Origin: Levilactobacillus fujinensis | Lineage (GTDB): Bacteria; Bacillota; Bacilli; Lactobacillales; Lactobacillaceae | Length of the DNA: 64,000 nt | Assembly (NCBI RefSeq): GCF_003946335.1 | Contig: NZ_RHNX01000001.1 | Span: forward strand, 115,378-179,377 | Direction: 5' to 3' | Part shown: one piece after another, positions 50,624-59,708 of the stretch | How the letters are laid out: the number at the start of each line of letters is the position of its first letter | Position numbering within the stretch: the first letter of the stretch is position 1 | Notes under the pieces: generated by a model | The model's input: the letters and a program-made list of their open reading frames with translations, nothing else | The model's database searches: none | Told to the model about the DNA's origin: nothing | Made by a program: the position numbers and the translations under genes

Positions 50624-52195
50624 ATGAAGCTGACAATTTTATCGACGAGCGATACCCACGGGTACGTCTTCCCCACGAACTATGTGAAAAAAGGAAGTCA
50701 CCAGGGATTTGGCCTGGCGCGCGCTGCCACGGTGATTGCCCGCGAACAAGCCACTGCTCAGGGTCCCGTGGTGACCATCGAGAATGGTGATTTTTTAGAG
50801 GGCTCTCCACTGGCCTACTATGTGGCCCGGGTCAAGCCCGACCGCAATCCACAACCGCTCATGAACATTTACAATCAAATTAATTACGACTGCGGTATTC
50901 TAGGTAACCATGAGTTCAACTATGGGCAGGAATACTTGCAGGACGCCATTCGTGACGCCAAACGGTCAATCCTGTGCGCAAACATTTTGGACGCTAACGG
51001 CAACCCCGAATACGGGCAACCTTATAAGGTCATCGAAAAGAACGGGATTAAAATTGGTGTTCTGGGCTTGACCACCCAAGCCGTCTACAAATGGGAAAAG
51101 GCCACCAACATTAGTGGTCTGCAATTCGAATCGGCCTTCATCGCCGCCAAAAAATACGTTCCCATCATCAAAGAACTCGCTGACGTGGTCGTTGTCTGCT
51201 ATCACGGCGGCTTTGAGCGCGATTTGGTCACGGGTCAACCTAACGACATTCATGTAGGCGAAAACGAAGCCTACCACATCCTAGAGGCCATTCCCGGCAT
51301 CGATGCTCTGGTCACTGGTCACCAACACCGCCAACTGGCCACCAATGTCTTTGACATTCCAACCACCCAACCCGGTTTCCGGGGTCAAGCCGTCGGTAAA
51401 ATTACGCTGGACCTCGACCGCGACGCCGATGGCACGGTTCACGTCACCCATCACCATGCCGAATTGGTCAGCGCCGCAGATGCCCCGCTAGATCAAAAAG
51501 TCTTGACGGCGGCAACCGACCTCAACAACGAAGTCGGTCATTGGCTCGACCAACCGCTGGGCCACATCAAGGGTGACATGACCTTCACCGATCCCTTTGC
51601 CGCTCGGATTCACGAGACGCCATACATCGAATTTATTCAAAAGGTCCAAATGGCGACCATGGGGGCCGATATTTCCGCGACCGCGCTGTTTAACGACGAG
51701 GCTCGTGGGTTTGAAAACCCCATCACCATGCGCAATATCATGACCAATTACGTCTATCCCAACGGCCTGTCGCTGCTGAATATCACGGGAGCTGACCTGA
51801 AAGCGGCGCTGGAGGTCAGTGCGCGCTACTTCACCGTAAAAGATGGTGAAATTGCTGTGAATCCGGCCTTCGTTCATCCGAAACGCCGGCAGTACAACTA
51901 CGATATGTACGAAGGTATCGACTACCGGCTAAACGTGGCAAAGCCCATGGGTCACCGGGTCGAAAGCCTAATGTACCACGGTGAACCCGTTACGCCGGAG
52001 CAAACGTTACGAATTGCATTGAACCAGTACCGCGCGGTCGGTGGCGGGCACTATGCCATGTACGGTGCGGATAAGATCATCGCCGAAAGTCAGGGCGCGA
52101 TGAGTGAGATCATCGCGGACTACCTGCAAGAACACCCGACGATAGATGCGACCACAAATGATAACTTTAGTGTGGTCAATGAGCCACAAGATTAA
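50624..52195 (+). CDS. Metallophosphatase/5'-nucleotidase-type phosphoesterase
   Basis: The 523-aa protein has a calcineurin-like metal site: SDTHGYVFP, NGDFLEGSP, GNHEFNYG, VTGHQH, and a 5'-nucleotidase C-terminal domain (NYVYPNGLSLLNITG and YRAVGGGHY). There is no signal peptide and no wall anchor, so unlike secreted 5'-nucleotidases it is probably cytosolic. It releases phosphate from nucleotides, 2',3'-cyclic nucleotides or UDP-sugars. ATG 50624 has TTGGAGGG upstream. Confidence 0.88.
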   Translation: MKLTILSTSDTHGYVFPTNYVKKGSHQGFGLARAATVIAREQATAQGPVVTIENGDFLEGSPLAYYVARVKPDRNPQPLMNIYNQINYDCGILGNHEFNYGQEYLQDAIRDAKRSILCANILDANGNPEYGQPYKVIEKNGIKIGVLGLTTQAVYKWEKATNISGLQFESAFIAAKKYVPIIKELADVVVVCYHGGFERDLVTGQPNDIHVGENEAYHILEAIPGIDALVTGHQHRQLATNVFDIPTTQPGFRGQAVGKITLDLDRDADGTVHVTHHHAELVSAADAPLDQKVLTAATDLNNEVGHWLDQPLGHIKGDMTFTDPFAARIHETPYIEFIQKVQMATMGADISATALFNDEARGFENPITMRNIMTNYVYPNGLSLLNITGADLKAALEVSARYFTVKDGEIAVNPAFVHPKRRQYNYDMYEGIDYRLNVAKPMGHRVESLMYHGEPVTPEQTLRIALNQYRAVGGGHYAMYGADKIIAESQGAMSEIIADYLQEHPTIDATTNDNFSVVNEPQD

Positions 52196-52209
52196 GCTGA
52201 AACAATTGA

Positions 52210-52268
52210 AAAACGGTTATCCTTTCTACCCTGCTATTGTTAGCGAGATTGAAAGGATAACCGTTTTT
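52210..52268. terminator. Bidirectional terminator
   Basis: A perfect 17-bp stem (AAAACGGTTATCCTTTC) lies between the phosphoesterase gene and the converging unknown operon. Confidence 0.95.
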
Positions 52269-52319
52269 ATTTTGTCGTTCAAAGGGGTTCGGCGCTAAGT
52301 CATGAAGATACTGAACGCA

Positions 52320-53105
52320 TTAGTTGCATGATTTGTTTTGTTGCGATTTTAAATATTGACCCAATAAGATTCGGAGAACCAAAGTAGAATGGTACGATGT
52401 TGCAAATGAATCACCTTTGGTTTCAAAGATGATGTGCCCTGTTTCACTATCATAAGACTTCGCTAATCTAGTCATACAAACCTTCAAGATATGAGAATTC
52501 AGTTCCGAGTCTAAATCACATAAAACATAACCGACTAATACTTCTAATAACACATCGATATCATTATCCATTAACGAGGTCGATAAGCACAAATCAAGAA
52601 GATGTTCTAGCTGAACAGTATCAACAGACGACTTCAGCAAATTCTTCTTCCAACCAAAACTAGATCCCCAAAAAATAGTATGCGTAATTTCATAAATAAA
52701 ATCGCGGTTTCCAAGGACTGCATTTTCACTTGGCACACTCGCCAAATAATTCATTAATCCACGTCGTATCAGAACCTGGATGTACTGACTATGGTCCGTT
52801 TGATTTTTCAAATCATAAATAGCTAGTAATTCAATTTGCTCGTAATCTGTCTCGGTTTGAGAAATAACATACTCATGAAGCTCTTTATTTGATAGACTCT
52901 TATCAATGCCTCTAGTGAATAATGACTCATAAAGTAAGTCAGCATAGCTTCCAATTGATGCACGATTCAAACAAAACACCTGCATAATATAATATTCCAA
53001 AGTTGATTTTTTATTTAAAAGAAACAAGCGTCGATGGTTGTTAATCCAATCGTCAACGCTTGCTTCTAAAAGACCAAATGGAATTCGAGACCTCTCTAAT
53101 TCCAT
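52320..53105 (-). CDS. Unknown 261-aa helical protein (last gene of ABC/peptide operon)
   Basis: The protein is Leu-rich and alpha-helical with no TM segment or enzyme motif. Residues about 140-155 read YEITHTIFWGSSFG, which resembles a motif I associate with the DUF6895 family (T-H-x-x-F-Y-x-T-D-F-G), but I cannot confirm it. Its ATG overlaps the end of the 59-aa peptide gene by 10 bp (GCATGGAATTAG), so the two are coupled. Composition is more AT-rich than neighbouring genes. Confidence 0.8.
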   Translation of the reverse strand: MELERSRIPFGLLEASVDDWINNHRRLFLLNKKSTLEYYIMQVFCLNRASIGSYADLLYESLFTRGIDKSLSNKELHEYVISQTETDYEQIELLAIYDLKNQTDHSQYIQVLIRRGLMNYLASVPSENAVLGNRDFIYEITHTIFWGSSFGWKKNLLKSSVDTVQLEHLLDLCLSTSLMDNDIDVLLEVLVGYVLCDLDSELNSHILKVCMTRLAKSYDSETGHIIFETKGDSFATSYHSTLVLRILLGQYLKSQQNKSCN

Positions 53106-53275
53106 GCGCTTTCTAGTGCTCCTTTAACTGCAATTTGATTAATCACAATTGCAGGCTCACCATTCTTAAAGTAAGTAAAAACGTGTCCTTCACCATCCCT
53201 GTACGTATTGAACGGTAAAGTAATTCCTTTACCATTTCTTTGCAGCTTTAAACTAAATTTCATCATCTTAGTCAT
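53096..53275 (-). CDS. 59-aa peptide of unknown function, candidate secreted substrate
   Basis: ATG 53275 has GGAGG 8 nt upstream. The peptide starts MTKMMKFSLKLQRNGKGITL with a basic N-terminus, has an aromatic centre (GEGHVFTYFKNGEP) and ends ALESAWN. It has no Gly-Gly leader, no Cys and no signal peptide. It lies between the 139-aa protein gene and the coupled 261-aa gene, behind an ABC exporter. It could be an exported or modified peptide, or a small accessory protein. Confidence 0.7.
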   Translation of the reverse strand: MTKMMKFSLKLQRNGKGITLPFNTYRDGEGHVFTYFKNGEPAIVINQIAVKGALESAWN

Positions 53276-53333
53276 AATTTAATTCCTCCCTTATCTAAGA
53301 TTAACTATGAGTATAATCAGAATTCAGGTAGTG

Positions 53334-53753
53334 TCAATAACATTGTGTAATCAATTTATCGATTGTTTTTCGCATTTGAAATGACTCACTTTTTTGCTTA
53401 GAACTATGACGAATTATATAATCGATTTTTGGAAGAAATATAGTTGACCTCATAAATGAGCTCTGGGACACAACAAATTGAATCAGCATGATATCAAGAG
53501 AAGTCAGTACATCATCATTGTACAATTGTAAAATTAAGAGACCATCTAAAATTGAATCTATATTTTTAAGAGATGCCAACTGATTCGTTAGCAAACTTTC
53601 CTTTTGAGGAGAAAACTCCAAAATTTCTTGTGCTAATGGTCTTAATATTCTTTCTCGTTGTGGTGAAGCAAACAGATCAATAATCCTTGATGATGTATCT
53701 CCAACCGTTGTATTCACAACCTGACTTTGAAGATAACGAATATAGCTTAGCAT
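53334..53753 (-). CDS. Unknown 139-aa helical protein
   Basis: The protein is mainly helical (SRIIDLFASPQRERILRPL, then LDGLLILQLYNDDVLTSLDI) without Cys pairs or TM segments. It follows the ABC exporter stop by 18 bp with GAGGGG before ATG 53753. It resembles the 261-aa protein downstream only in Leu-rich helical style. It may be a partner of that protein. No family recognised. Confidence 0.75.
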   Translation of the reverse strand: MLSYIRYLQSQVVNTTVGDTSSRIIDLFASPQRERILRPLAQEILEFSPQKESLLTNQLASLKNIDSILDGLLILQLYNDDVLTSLDIMLIQFVVSQSSFMRSTIFLPKIDYIIRHSSKQKSESFQMRKTIDKLITQCY

Positions 53754-53771
53754 CTGGCACCCCTCTTTAGT

Positions 53772-55499
53772 TTATAACAACTGCTCCTCAACATACTGTT
53801 TGTAGAGCGCATGCGTCTGAATAAGTTCTTGGTGTGTGCCGGTTCCCGTAACATGTCCTTTTTCGATAAAGAAAATTCTATCCGCATTCTTAACCGTTGC
53901 CAGTCGGTGTGCCACAACAATGACGGTCTTATCTTGGCGTAAACGATCAATCGACGTTTCAATCGTACTTTCAGAAGCACTGTCCAGATTAGCCGTGGCT
54001 TCATCAAAAATAATAATGGATGCTGGCCGCAAAAAGGCTCTGGCAATCATTAACCTTTGAATCTGACCACCCGAAAGATTTTGCCCTTGCTCTGAAAGGG
54101 GTGTATCTAGGCCTTGCGGTAACTGCTTAACAAAATCCGATGCGGACGCGGCGTCTAGGGCCTGCATCAGTTGCGCGTCCGTTGGCTGGCTGAGAAGACC
54201 AAACGTTAAATTGTCACGCACCGTCCCAAATAAAATCGAAGTCTCCTGAGAAACGTAAGAAATATTCCGCCGCCAGTCTTTCAGAGAAAGCGTCTTAATG
54301 TCCTCTTGACCATAACGAATTGTGCCAGAATCTGTCATATAGAAACGCTCAACCAGTCCTAAAATTGTCGATTTACCGCCGCCACTAGGTCCAACTAACG
54401 CAGTAATCTTTCCTGGATCAAAGCTCAGTGATAAATCATTGATTATTTTTTTATCGCTACCGGCATAAGCAAAGTTAACCCCGGTAAAGGTAACCTTGGC
54501 ATTCGTTCCCTTTGCTAATCGTGTTTGACTCGGATTATCCTTTTCAACAGGTTCATCAAATAGGTCAATTAAGGTCTGCGCCGCGCCATCAGCGGATTTA
54601 AACTCCGCAAAAGTGTGACTCATACTAGAAATTGGCGTCATAATTTGGAAAACGTAGAGTAAAAATGACGTCAACGACCCTACTGAAATAATATTCTTAG
54701 CAACCAGTGAACCGCCAGAGACGAACACAATGAAAAAGGTTCCCATTAACAACGTATACTCAATTGGATCAATGATTGCACTCAACTTGGTGATGCCCAG
54801 ATTAGCCCGATATAATGTCTTAATTCGACTAACTAAGCCATCAGAAACATGGTCCTCGGCATTAGACGTCTTAATCAAGTGAATTTCGGATACGCCTTGT
54901 TGCAGGTCAGCACTATATTTGCCTAATTCGTTTTGCGTCGCGTGTTGTAAAACTGATTCTTTCTGGGCGATCGGTATTAGTGAAATGGCCATAATCGTAA
55001 TGGTCAAGCCAATAATGAGCGTCAATATCTTGCTCAGCATAAACAAGATTACGACAGAGCCAATCGTCATAATCGTCCCTGAAACAAAGAAACTAATATT
55101 ATTACTGATCAAATCATTGATTTTCTGCGTATCACTGCTAATGTGACTGGCAATTTCTCCTGAGCGTGTTTTATCAAAAAACGGAATTGGAAGATGAATC
55201 ACGTGAGCCGAAACTTCAGCTCTCAAATCACGAACAATTTGTTGCCCGGCAACGCCCAACAAGAAGTTACTTCCAACACTAAATAGCGTTGAGCCAACCA
55301 GCAAACCAACAATCAACACCAGCCGACTCGCCGACAAGCCAGTTTTGAAATTGTCGACAAATGTTCGAACTTCCAAGGGCAACACTAGCGAAAATGAAAC
55401 GCCAAACAAAGTCAACCCAATTCCTGAGACAAATAACAACCACGGAAATTTTATCTTTGAGAATAAGCGAACAACATTACTCTTACTCGAAGACCTCAT
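53772..55499 (-). CDS. ABC exporter (half-transporter, BmrA/LmrA type)
   Basis: The 575-aa protein has about six TM helices in residues 10-310 and an ATPase: Walker A VGPSGGGKST, signature LSGGQIQR, Walker B IIIFDEA, D-loop SALD-like NLDS. It lacks the C39 peptidase of peptide exporters that cut double-Gly leaders. ATG 55499 has GAAGGAG upstream. It is the first gene of the operon with the 139-aa, 59-aa and 261-aa products. It may export a peptide or a hydrophobic molecule. Confidence 0.9.
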   Translation of the reverse strand: MRSSSKSNVVRLFSKIKFPWLLFVSGIGLTLFGVSFSLVLPLEVRTFVDNFKTGLSASRLVLIVGLLVGSTLFSVGSNFLLGVAGQQIVRDLRAEVSAHVIHLPIPFFDKTRSGEIASHISSDTQKINDLISNNISFFVSGTIMTIGSVVILFMLSKILTLIIGLTITIMAISLIPIAQKESVLQHATQNELGKYSADLQQGVSEIHLIKTSNAEDHVSDGLVSRIKTLYRANLGITKLSAIIDPIEYTLLMGTFFIVFVSGGSLVAKNIISVGSLTSFLLYVFQIMTPISSMSHTFAEFKSADGAAQTLIDLFDEPVEKDNPSQTRLAKGTNAKVTFTGVNFAYAGSDKKIINDLSLSFDPGKITALVGPSGGGKSTILGLVERFYMTDSGTIRYGQEDIKTLSLKDWRRNISYVSQETSILFGTVRDNLTFGLLSQPTDAQLMQALDAASASDFVKQLPQGLDTPLSEQGQNLSGGQIQRLMIARAFLRPASIIIFDEATANLDSASESTIETSIDRLRQDKTVIVVAHRLATVKNADRIFFIEKGHVTGTGTHQELIQTHALYKQYVEEQLL

Positions 55500-55671
55500 G
55501 CAACTCACACTCCTTCAATTTAGATTAGGGGCAAGTCTACATCTACTGAAAATTTGTGGTTCAAAATGACACTTAGATACTTTATTAACTGTCATAATAA
55601 AAAGCGCATGCAGTCCGTTTGGCAAGCTACACTCACTTGCGCAACGACTCCATACGTTAGTTAATCAGCCA

Positions 55672-57276
55672 CTACTCGTTAGCGGCTTTTTTCTTACGCT
55701 TCTTTTTCTTCTTTTTCTCATCACCGATGTACTCAACGGCGGCGAGTTGGCGAATCGTGGTGACCTTGATTTTCCCAGGATACGTCAGTTTATCCTCAAT
55801 TTGCTTAGCGACTTCCTTGGTCAGGTTAGCCGCCGCCTTGTCGTCGAGTTCTTGTGGCTTGACGACGATTCGCAGTTCACGGCCCGCCTGAATAGCATAA
55901 CTTTCGGCAACACCGGTTTGTTCGTTCGCAATCTGTTCTAACGCCCGTAATCGGTTGATGTAATCCTCAACGGACTCGCTCCGGGCACCCGGACGCGCAC
56001 CAGAGACGGCATCGGCCGCAGCGACTAGGTCGGACAGTGGTGACGTCTTCTCAACGTCGCCATGGTGGGCCGCAATCGCGTTGATGACGACCTCTTCCTC
56101 ACCGTACTTTTGGGCAAATTCAGTCCCGATTTCCACGTGGGTCCCTTCGACTTCGTGGTCGATGGCCTTCCCAATATCATGGAGTAAACCGGCCCGCCGT
56201 GCTAACCGGGTATTATACCCCAGTCTAGCGGCCATGGCACCAGTTAGCTGAGCCACTTCGATCGAATGCAACAGAACATTTTGACCATAACTGGTTCGGT
56301 ACTTGAGACGGCCGATCAGTTTCATCAAATCGGGATGCATCCAGCCGACATGTAATAGGCTAACGGTCTGTTCCCCAGTCTCCCAGAGACTGTGATTAAC
56401 ATCCCGCTGTGCATTTTCCACCTGCGTTTCAATCTGGTTAGCCGAAATTCGACGACTGGCAATCAAATTCGTCAGGGCGACCCGGGCCACTTCTCGGCGA
56501 ATCGGGTCATGTGTACTGATGAATAGGGTCGTGTTGTCGTCCGGAACAAAGATCAAGTCCGTCCCGGTCAACGTTTCCAGCAACCGGATGTGTTGGCCAT
56601 CGCGACCAATAATTTTACTGCGGATCTCACCGTTCGGCACAACCACTGTATGTTCCATGTGTTCCTTCGGCAAGTCTTGCGGGCCACTCTCCGTCGCCGA
56701 TAAAACGACATCTTTGGCCCAACGCTCGGCACTGGCAACGGCGTTATCGTTCAGCGCTTTAATTTCCACGTCGCGGTCACGCTTGAGTGCCAATTCGGTA
56801 TGTTGTAACACCGTATCCTGCGCACCCTTGGTATCCAGTTCCGCCCGATCCGCCAACGTCTTTTCGCGGTCTTCCCGTAACGTTGTCGCCTGATCGTGTG
56901 CCAAATGAATGGCTTGGCGTTGGTCGCGGTTGGCCTGACTACGCTCATCTAACATCGCAGTCTGGTCATCCAACCGAACAGTCATCTGCCCCAGCATTTG
57001 TTCGCGCTGCTGACGACGTTGTTCACGTACCGCAATGTCGCTCTGTTGCTCGGTCAATTCGTCTTTTACTGATTGCTGATAAGCCAACGTGTCACGGCGA
57101 CTATCCGCCTGTAGCTTGCTGACCTGTTTCTTAGCCTTCTCGGTTGCCTGAGCAATGATGTCTCGCGCCTGGGCCTGGACCGCCATGAGTTCTTGACGGT
57201 GCTGATGTTGCCGCACCAGATAGCCGAGCACTAGCCCAATCACCAAAAGACCGATAATTAGTCCTGTGATTAACAA
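55672..57276 (-). CDS. rny: Ribonuclease Y-type RNase with TTG start
   Basis: The 534-aa protein has an N-terminal TM (LLITGLIIGLLVIGLVLGYL), a coiled coil rich in Gln/Arg (residues about 25-160), a KH domain (GEIRSKIIGRDGQHIRLLET) and an HD domain with HDIGKAIDHE and IAAHHGD. It ends in a Lys-rich tail (DEKKKKKKRKKKAANE). Start is TTG 57276, with AAGGAG 9 nt upstream; no ATG is better. It cuts single-stranded mRNA at the membrane. It may be the main RNase Y or a second copy; the usual recA neighbour is absent. Confidence 0.88.
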   Translation of the reverse strand: MLITGLIIGLLVIGLVLGYLVRQHQHRQELMAVQAQARDIIAQATEKAKKQVSKLQADSRRDTLAYQQSVKDELTEQQSDIAVREQRRQQREQMLGQMTVRLDDQTAMLDERSQANRDQRQAIHLAHDQATTLREDREKTLADRAELDTKGAQDTVLQHTELALKRDRDVEIKALNDNAVASAERWAKDVVLSATESGPQDLPKEHMEHTVVVPNGEIRSKIIGRDGQHIRLLETLTGTDLIFVPDDNTTLFISTHDPIRREVARVALTNLIASRRISANQIETQVENAQRDVNHSLWETGEQTVSLLHVGWMHPDLMKLIGRLKYRTSYGQNVLLHSIEVAQLTGAMAARLGYNTRLARRAGLLHDIGKAIDHEVEGTHVEIGTEFAQKYGEEEVVINAIAAHHGDVEKTSPLSDLVAAADAVSGARPGARSESVEDYINRLRALEQIANEQTGVAESYAIQAGRELRIVVKPQELDDKAAANLTKEVAKQIEDKLTYPGKIKVTTIRQLAAVEYIGDEKKKKKKRKKKAANE

Positions 57277-57458
57277 TTTGCTAAGCTCCTTAATTTCACT
57301 CCCACAATCATCGTGGGTCCCGTTAATAGGTAATTTCGGGGGAAAGATAACGCAAAATGGCGTTACTGCTGACTTTGAGCCACCCAAATCAAAATAGCGG
57401 TCTAGTCTTCACCCGATTCTAGTTAATTATACGCTATTTACGGCCACAACCCAACCAA

Positions 57459-58142
57459 TCATCCGCGCGGCTTTTCCATTGCAACCGGTAAAAATAGCCA
57501 GCAGAGGAGAATTAATTTTAAGCCCGTAGCAATCCACAGAACCCCAAGCGCCGTTAACATGGCCAACCAGGCCCCCATGGCACAGCCCAGAATGAAGGTG
57601 ATCAGGACGAGGGCCCATTTCCCCTGCCGTAACCGAGCAACACGGTCACCATCGATCCAAGCCCGGTAGGTATCGGTCGCCAGATTCTTGGAATTGCCGG
57701 TCATGATGCCATTGTTGATGCCAATACCACCGACCTGCCGAAAAATCGTCAGCTCGTATCCGGCCACGACGCCAAGGAAAAAGACCAGCCAGAGGGTCGA
57801 TAAGGTCGTCTGCAGGCTCGCCAAAACGGCGTAGGCGAGCACGTCCAGGAGTAGCAGCCAGCGCATTTGTCGGCGCTGATTGTCCTGACTAATGTGTTCA
57901 CTCAGTCCCTGCGCACCAAAACAACCCAGAAAATAACCGATCCAGACGGGCACGTTGACCCAAGCATCACCCCAGCCGTGTTCCATCAATTTGACCACAA
58001 AAACGACTAGGTTCCCCGTCTGAGCGCTTACGAAAACCGCACCGTGATTCAGAAATGTATCGGCATCGATCATCCCCATGACCAAGGTCGCTCCCAGCGT
58101 CAAAATCGTTTCGGTCATGGGTCGAAATTGTCGTTCAGTCAC
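57459..58142 (-). CDS. YoaK/DUF1275-family membrane protein
   Basis: The 227-aa polytopic protein has about 6 TMs. DADTFLNHGAVFVSAQTGN near the start and GYELTIFRQVGG, GINNGIMTGNSKNL match the YoaK family pattern. The role of this family is unknown. GTG 58142 is preferred because AAGGAGG lies 10 nt before it, while an ATG three codons earlier sits 1 nt from that site. Confidence 0.88.
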   Translation of the reverse strand: MTERQFRPMTETILTLGATLVMGMIDADTFLNHGAVFVSAQTGNLVVFVVKLMEHGWGDAWVNVPVWIGYFLGCFGAQGLSEHISQDNQRRQMRWLLLLDVLAYAVLASLQTTLSTLWLVFFLGVVAGYELTIFRQVGGIGINNGIMTGNSKNLATDTYRAWIDGDRVARLRQGKWALVLITFILGCAMGAWLAMLTALGVLWIATGLKLILLCWLFLPVAMEKPRG

Positions 58143-58204
58143 TGGTCCCATCCCTCCTTTTGGCTACCGCCCGCATCGTAAAAGCTAGACGTCAAGTATC
58201 GCCC

Positions 58205-58275
58205 GCGGCTGCCAGAATTCCGCCTGCCAGGGAGTTGCTCCAGCCCAAAGTTCGGGCCTCCGACTCGACAGTCTA
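58205..58275 (+). repeat. Structured repeat C, copy 2
   Basis: GCGGCTGCCAGAATTCCGCC and GCTCC-AGCCC..GGGCC-TCCGACT match copy 1 at 38458 with compensatory change in the inner hairpin. It lies in the 431-bp gap 58143-58573. The 3' part of that gap (58528-58544) has AGCCGAGAGGCCGGCAG, close to the start of repeat B. Confidence 0.6.
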
Positions 58276-58573
58276 CGCGTCTTCAAGGTCGTCCCATGGC
58301 CTAAGCTGCCCAAGGACACCAGCTAACGCCATCGATACAACGCTCTGTGCCCGCTGACCTGCGACTAAGATAGCTGAAAAATTAGGTTGCTTAATTCAAT
58401 CATAAGCTATCAACGACAGTTATCCATTAGTCATATCACAAGAAAATTTTGACGACTAATAGGCGCTGTTATTAAAACTATCCAGTGAATTTAAATATCC
58501 GTCATCGTTGCCAGAATCCCACAATCTAAGCCGAGAGGCCGGCAGGAACGCTAGAGTTGTCCGGTGCATAACC

Positions 58574-59518
58574 TTACTTAATATATTTCGCCAAGTAGGC
58601 CTTGACTGTCTTTTCATAGAGCTTAGGATTGTGCGACAAGGCCGCGGCGTGCTTGGCGCCAGGAACGACGAGCAGCTCCTTAGGCCCGGCATCCGCCCGG
58701 TAGACCGTATAGACCATCTTAGTCGGCACGAATTTGTCCGCGCCACCGTGAATGAACAGCATTGGCTTGTGGTTCTGCTTGACCGCGGCCGTGGCATTGG
58801 CGTCCTTGAAGTAGAAACCGGCCTTGAGTTTAGTCATCAGACTTGTCAGTGGCACTAGTGGCCAGTAAGGCAGGTTGTACATTTGCTTCGCCTGATAGGC
58901 AATTTCGGCATCAGCATTGGTGTAACCGCAGTCCTCAATGTAGGCCTTCAGCTGACTTGGCGTTTTCATCCCACTGGTCATCATGGTCGTGGCGCCGCCC
59001 ATGGACACGCCGAACAAGACGACTTGGGAATCCTGCCCCTGTTTGGCAATGACTTGGTCGACCCATTTCAAATAATCCTTACTTTCATAGTGACCGTAAC
59101 TGATGACCTTGCCTTGGCTCTGACCCTGACCGCGGGTGTCTGGAATCAACGTGTTGTAGCCGAGATTGTGGAACATGGCGACGTACCCGCCCATGGCTTC
59201 CTTGTCAGACCCGAAGCCGTGGACCAAAACGACCGTCTTCTTACTCGACTGCGCCGCCGGAATGTAGTCCGCAACTAATTTTAAATTGGCACCGGCTGCC
59301 TTTTCCGTCCAGTGTTGCTTGGCGACATCGCGATACCATTTTTTCTGGGTATACATCGGGTCCGACTTCTTCAACCGGGTGTCCGTAGCAACGAAACTCT
59401 TCTTGCCACTCGCCACCGTCATGTTATAAAAGTACAGGCTCGCCCCCACGAGGCCCTCTGCCACCAAAAAGATCACGATACCGAGGCTAATCAGCCACCA
59501 TTTCAATCGTTTTTTCAT
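58574..59518 (-). CDS. Membrane-anchored alpha/beta hydrolase
   Basis: The 314-aa protein has an N-terminal TM (WWLISLGIVIFLVAEGLVG) and an outer alpha/beta domain: LVHGFGSDKEAMGG (oxyanion hole), nucleophile in LFGVSMGGATTM, Asp in HGGADKFVP, His in PGAKHAAALS. It matches the YqkD/BAAT-like serine aminopeptidase S33 group of Gram-positive cell-surface hydrolases. ATG 59518 has AGGGGGA 9 nt upstream. Confidence 0.9.
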   Translation of the reverse strand: MKKRLKWWLISLGIVIFLVAEGLVGASLYFYNMTVASGKKSFVATDTRLKKSDPMYTQKKWYRDVAKQHWTEKAAGANLKLVADYIPAAQSSKKTVVLVHGFGSDKEAMGGYVAMFHNLGYNTLIPDTRGQGQSQGKVISYGHYESKDYLKWVDQVIAKQGQDSQVVLFGVSMGGATTMMTSGMKTPSQLKAYIEDCGYTNADAEIAYQAKQMYNLPYWPLVPLTSLMTKLKAGFYFKDANATAAVKQNHKPMLFIHGGADKFVPTKMVYTVYRADAGPKELLVVPGAKHAAALSHNPKLYEKTVKAYLAKYIK

Positions 59519-59607
59519 CTTACGCTTCCCCCTAATCATCTCTCAACTCTCTCTTATTGGTAAGTATACGGAGTTCTTTAGGCCAGCGCAATCGTTACGA
59601 AGTTTGC

Positions 59608-59670
59608 TATAATGTACCCAATTGCGGTAGCACGGCTTGTAAGTCAAGTCAGCGCTGGATTAACCGCAAT
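59608..59670 (+). promoter_or_regulatory. Promoter -10 and leader hairpin of pepF
   Basis: TATAAT (59608-59613) is followed by ATTGCGGT (59621-59628) and ACCGCAAT (59663-59670), an 8-bp stem that would form at the very 5' end of the mRNA. A role in mRNA stability or control is possible. Confidence 0.5.
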
Positions 59671-59708
59671 CATGGCCAGCTCAAATCGTTAACTAGGAGG
59701 CAATTTCT

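Noticed and set aside
53747..54046. 99-aa minus-strand frame, Leu/Arg-rich
   Set aside because: Lies in another frame of the ABC exporter ATPase domain.
59582..59670. Riboswitch in the pepF leader
   Set aside because: Only a single 8-bp hairpin is visible; no known aptamer pattern.
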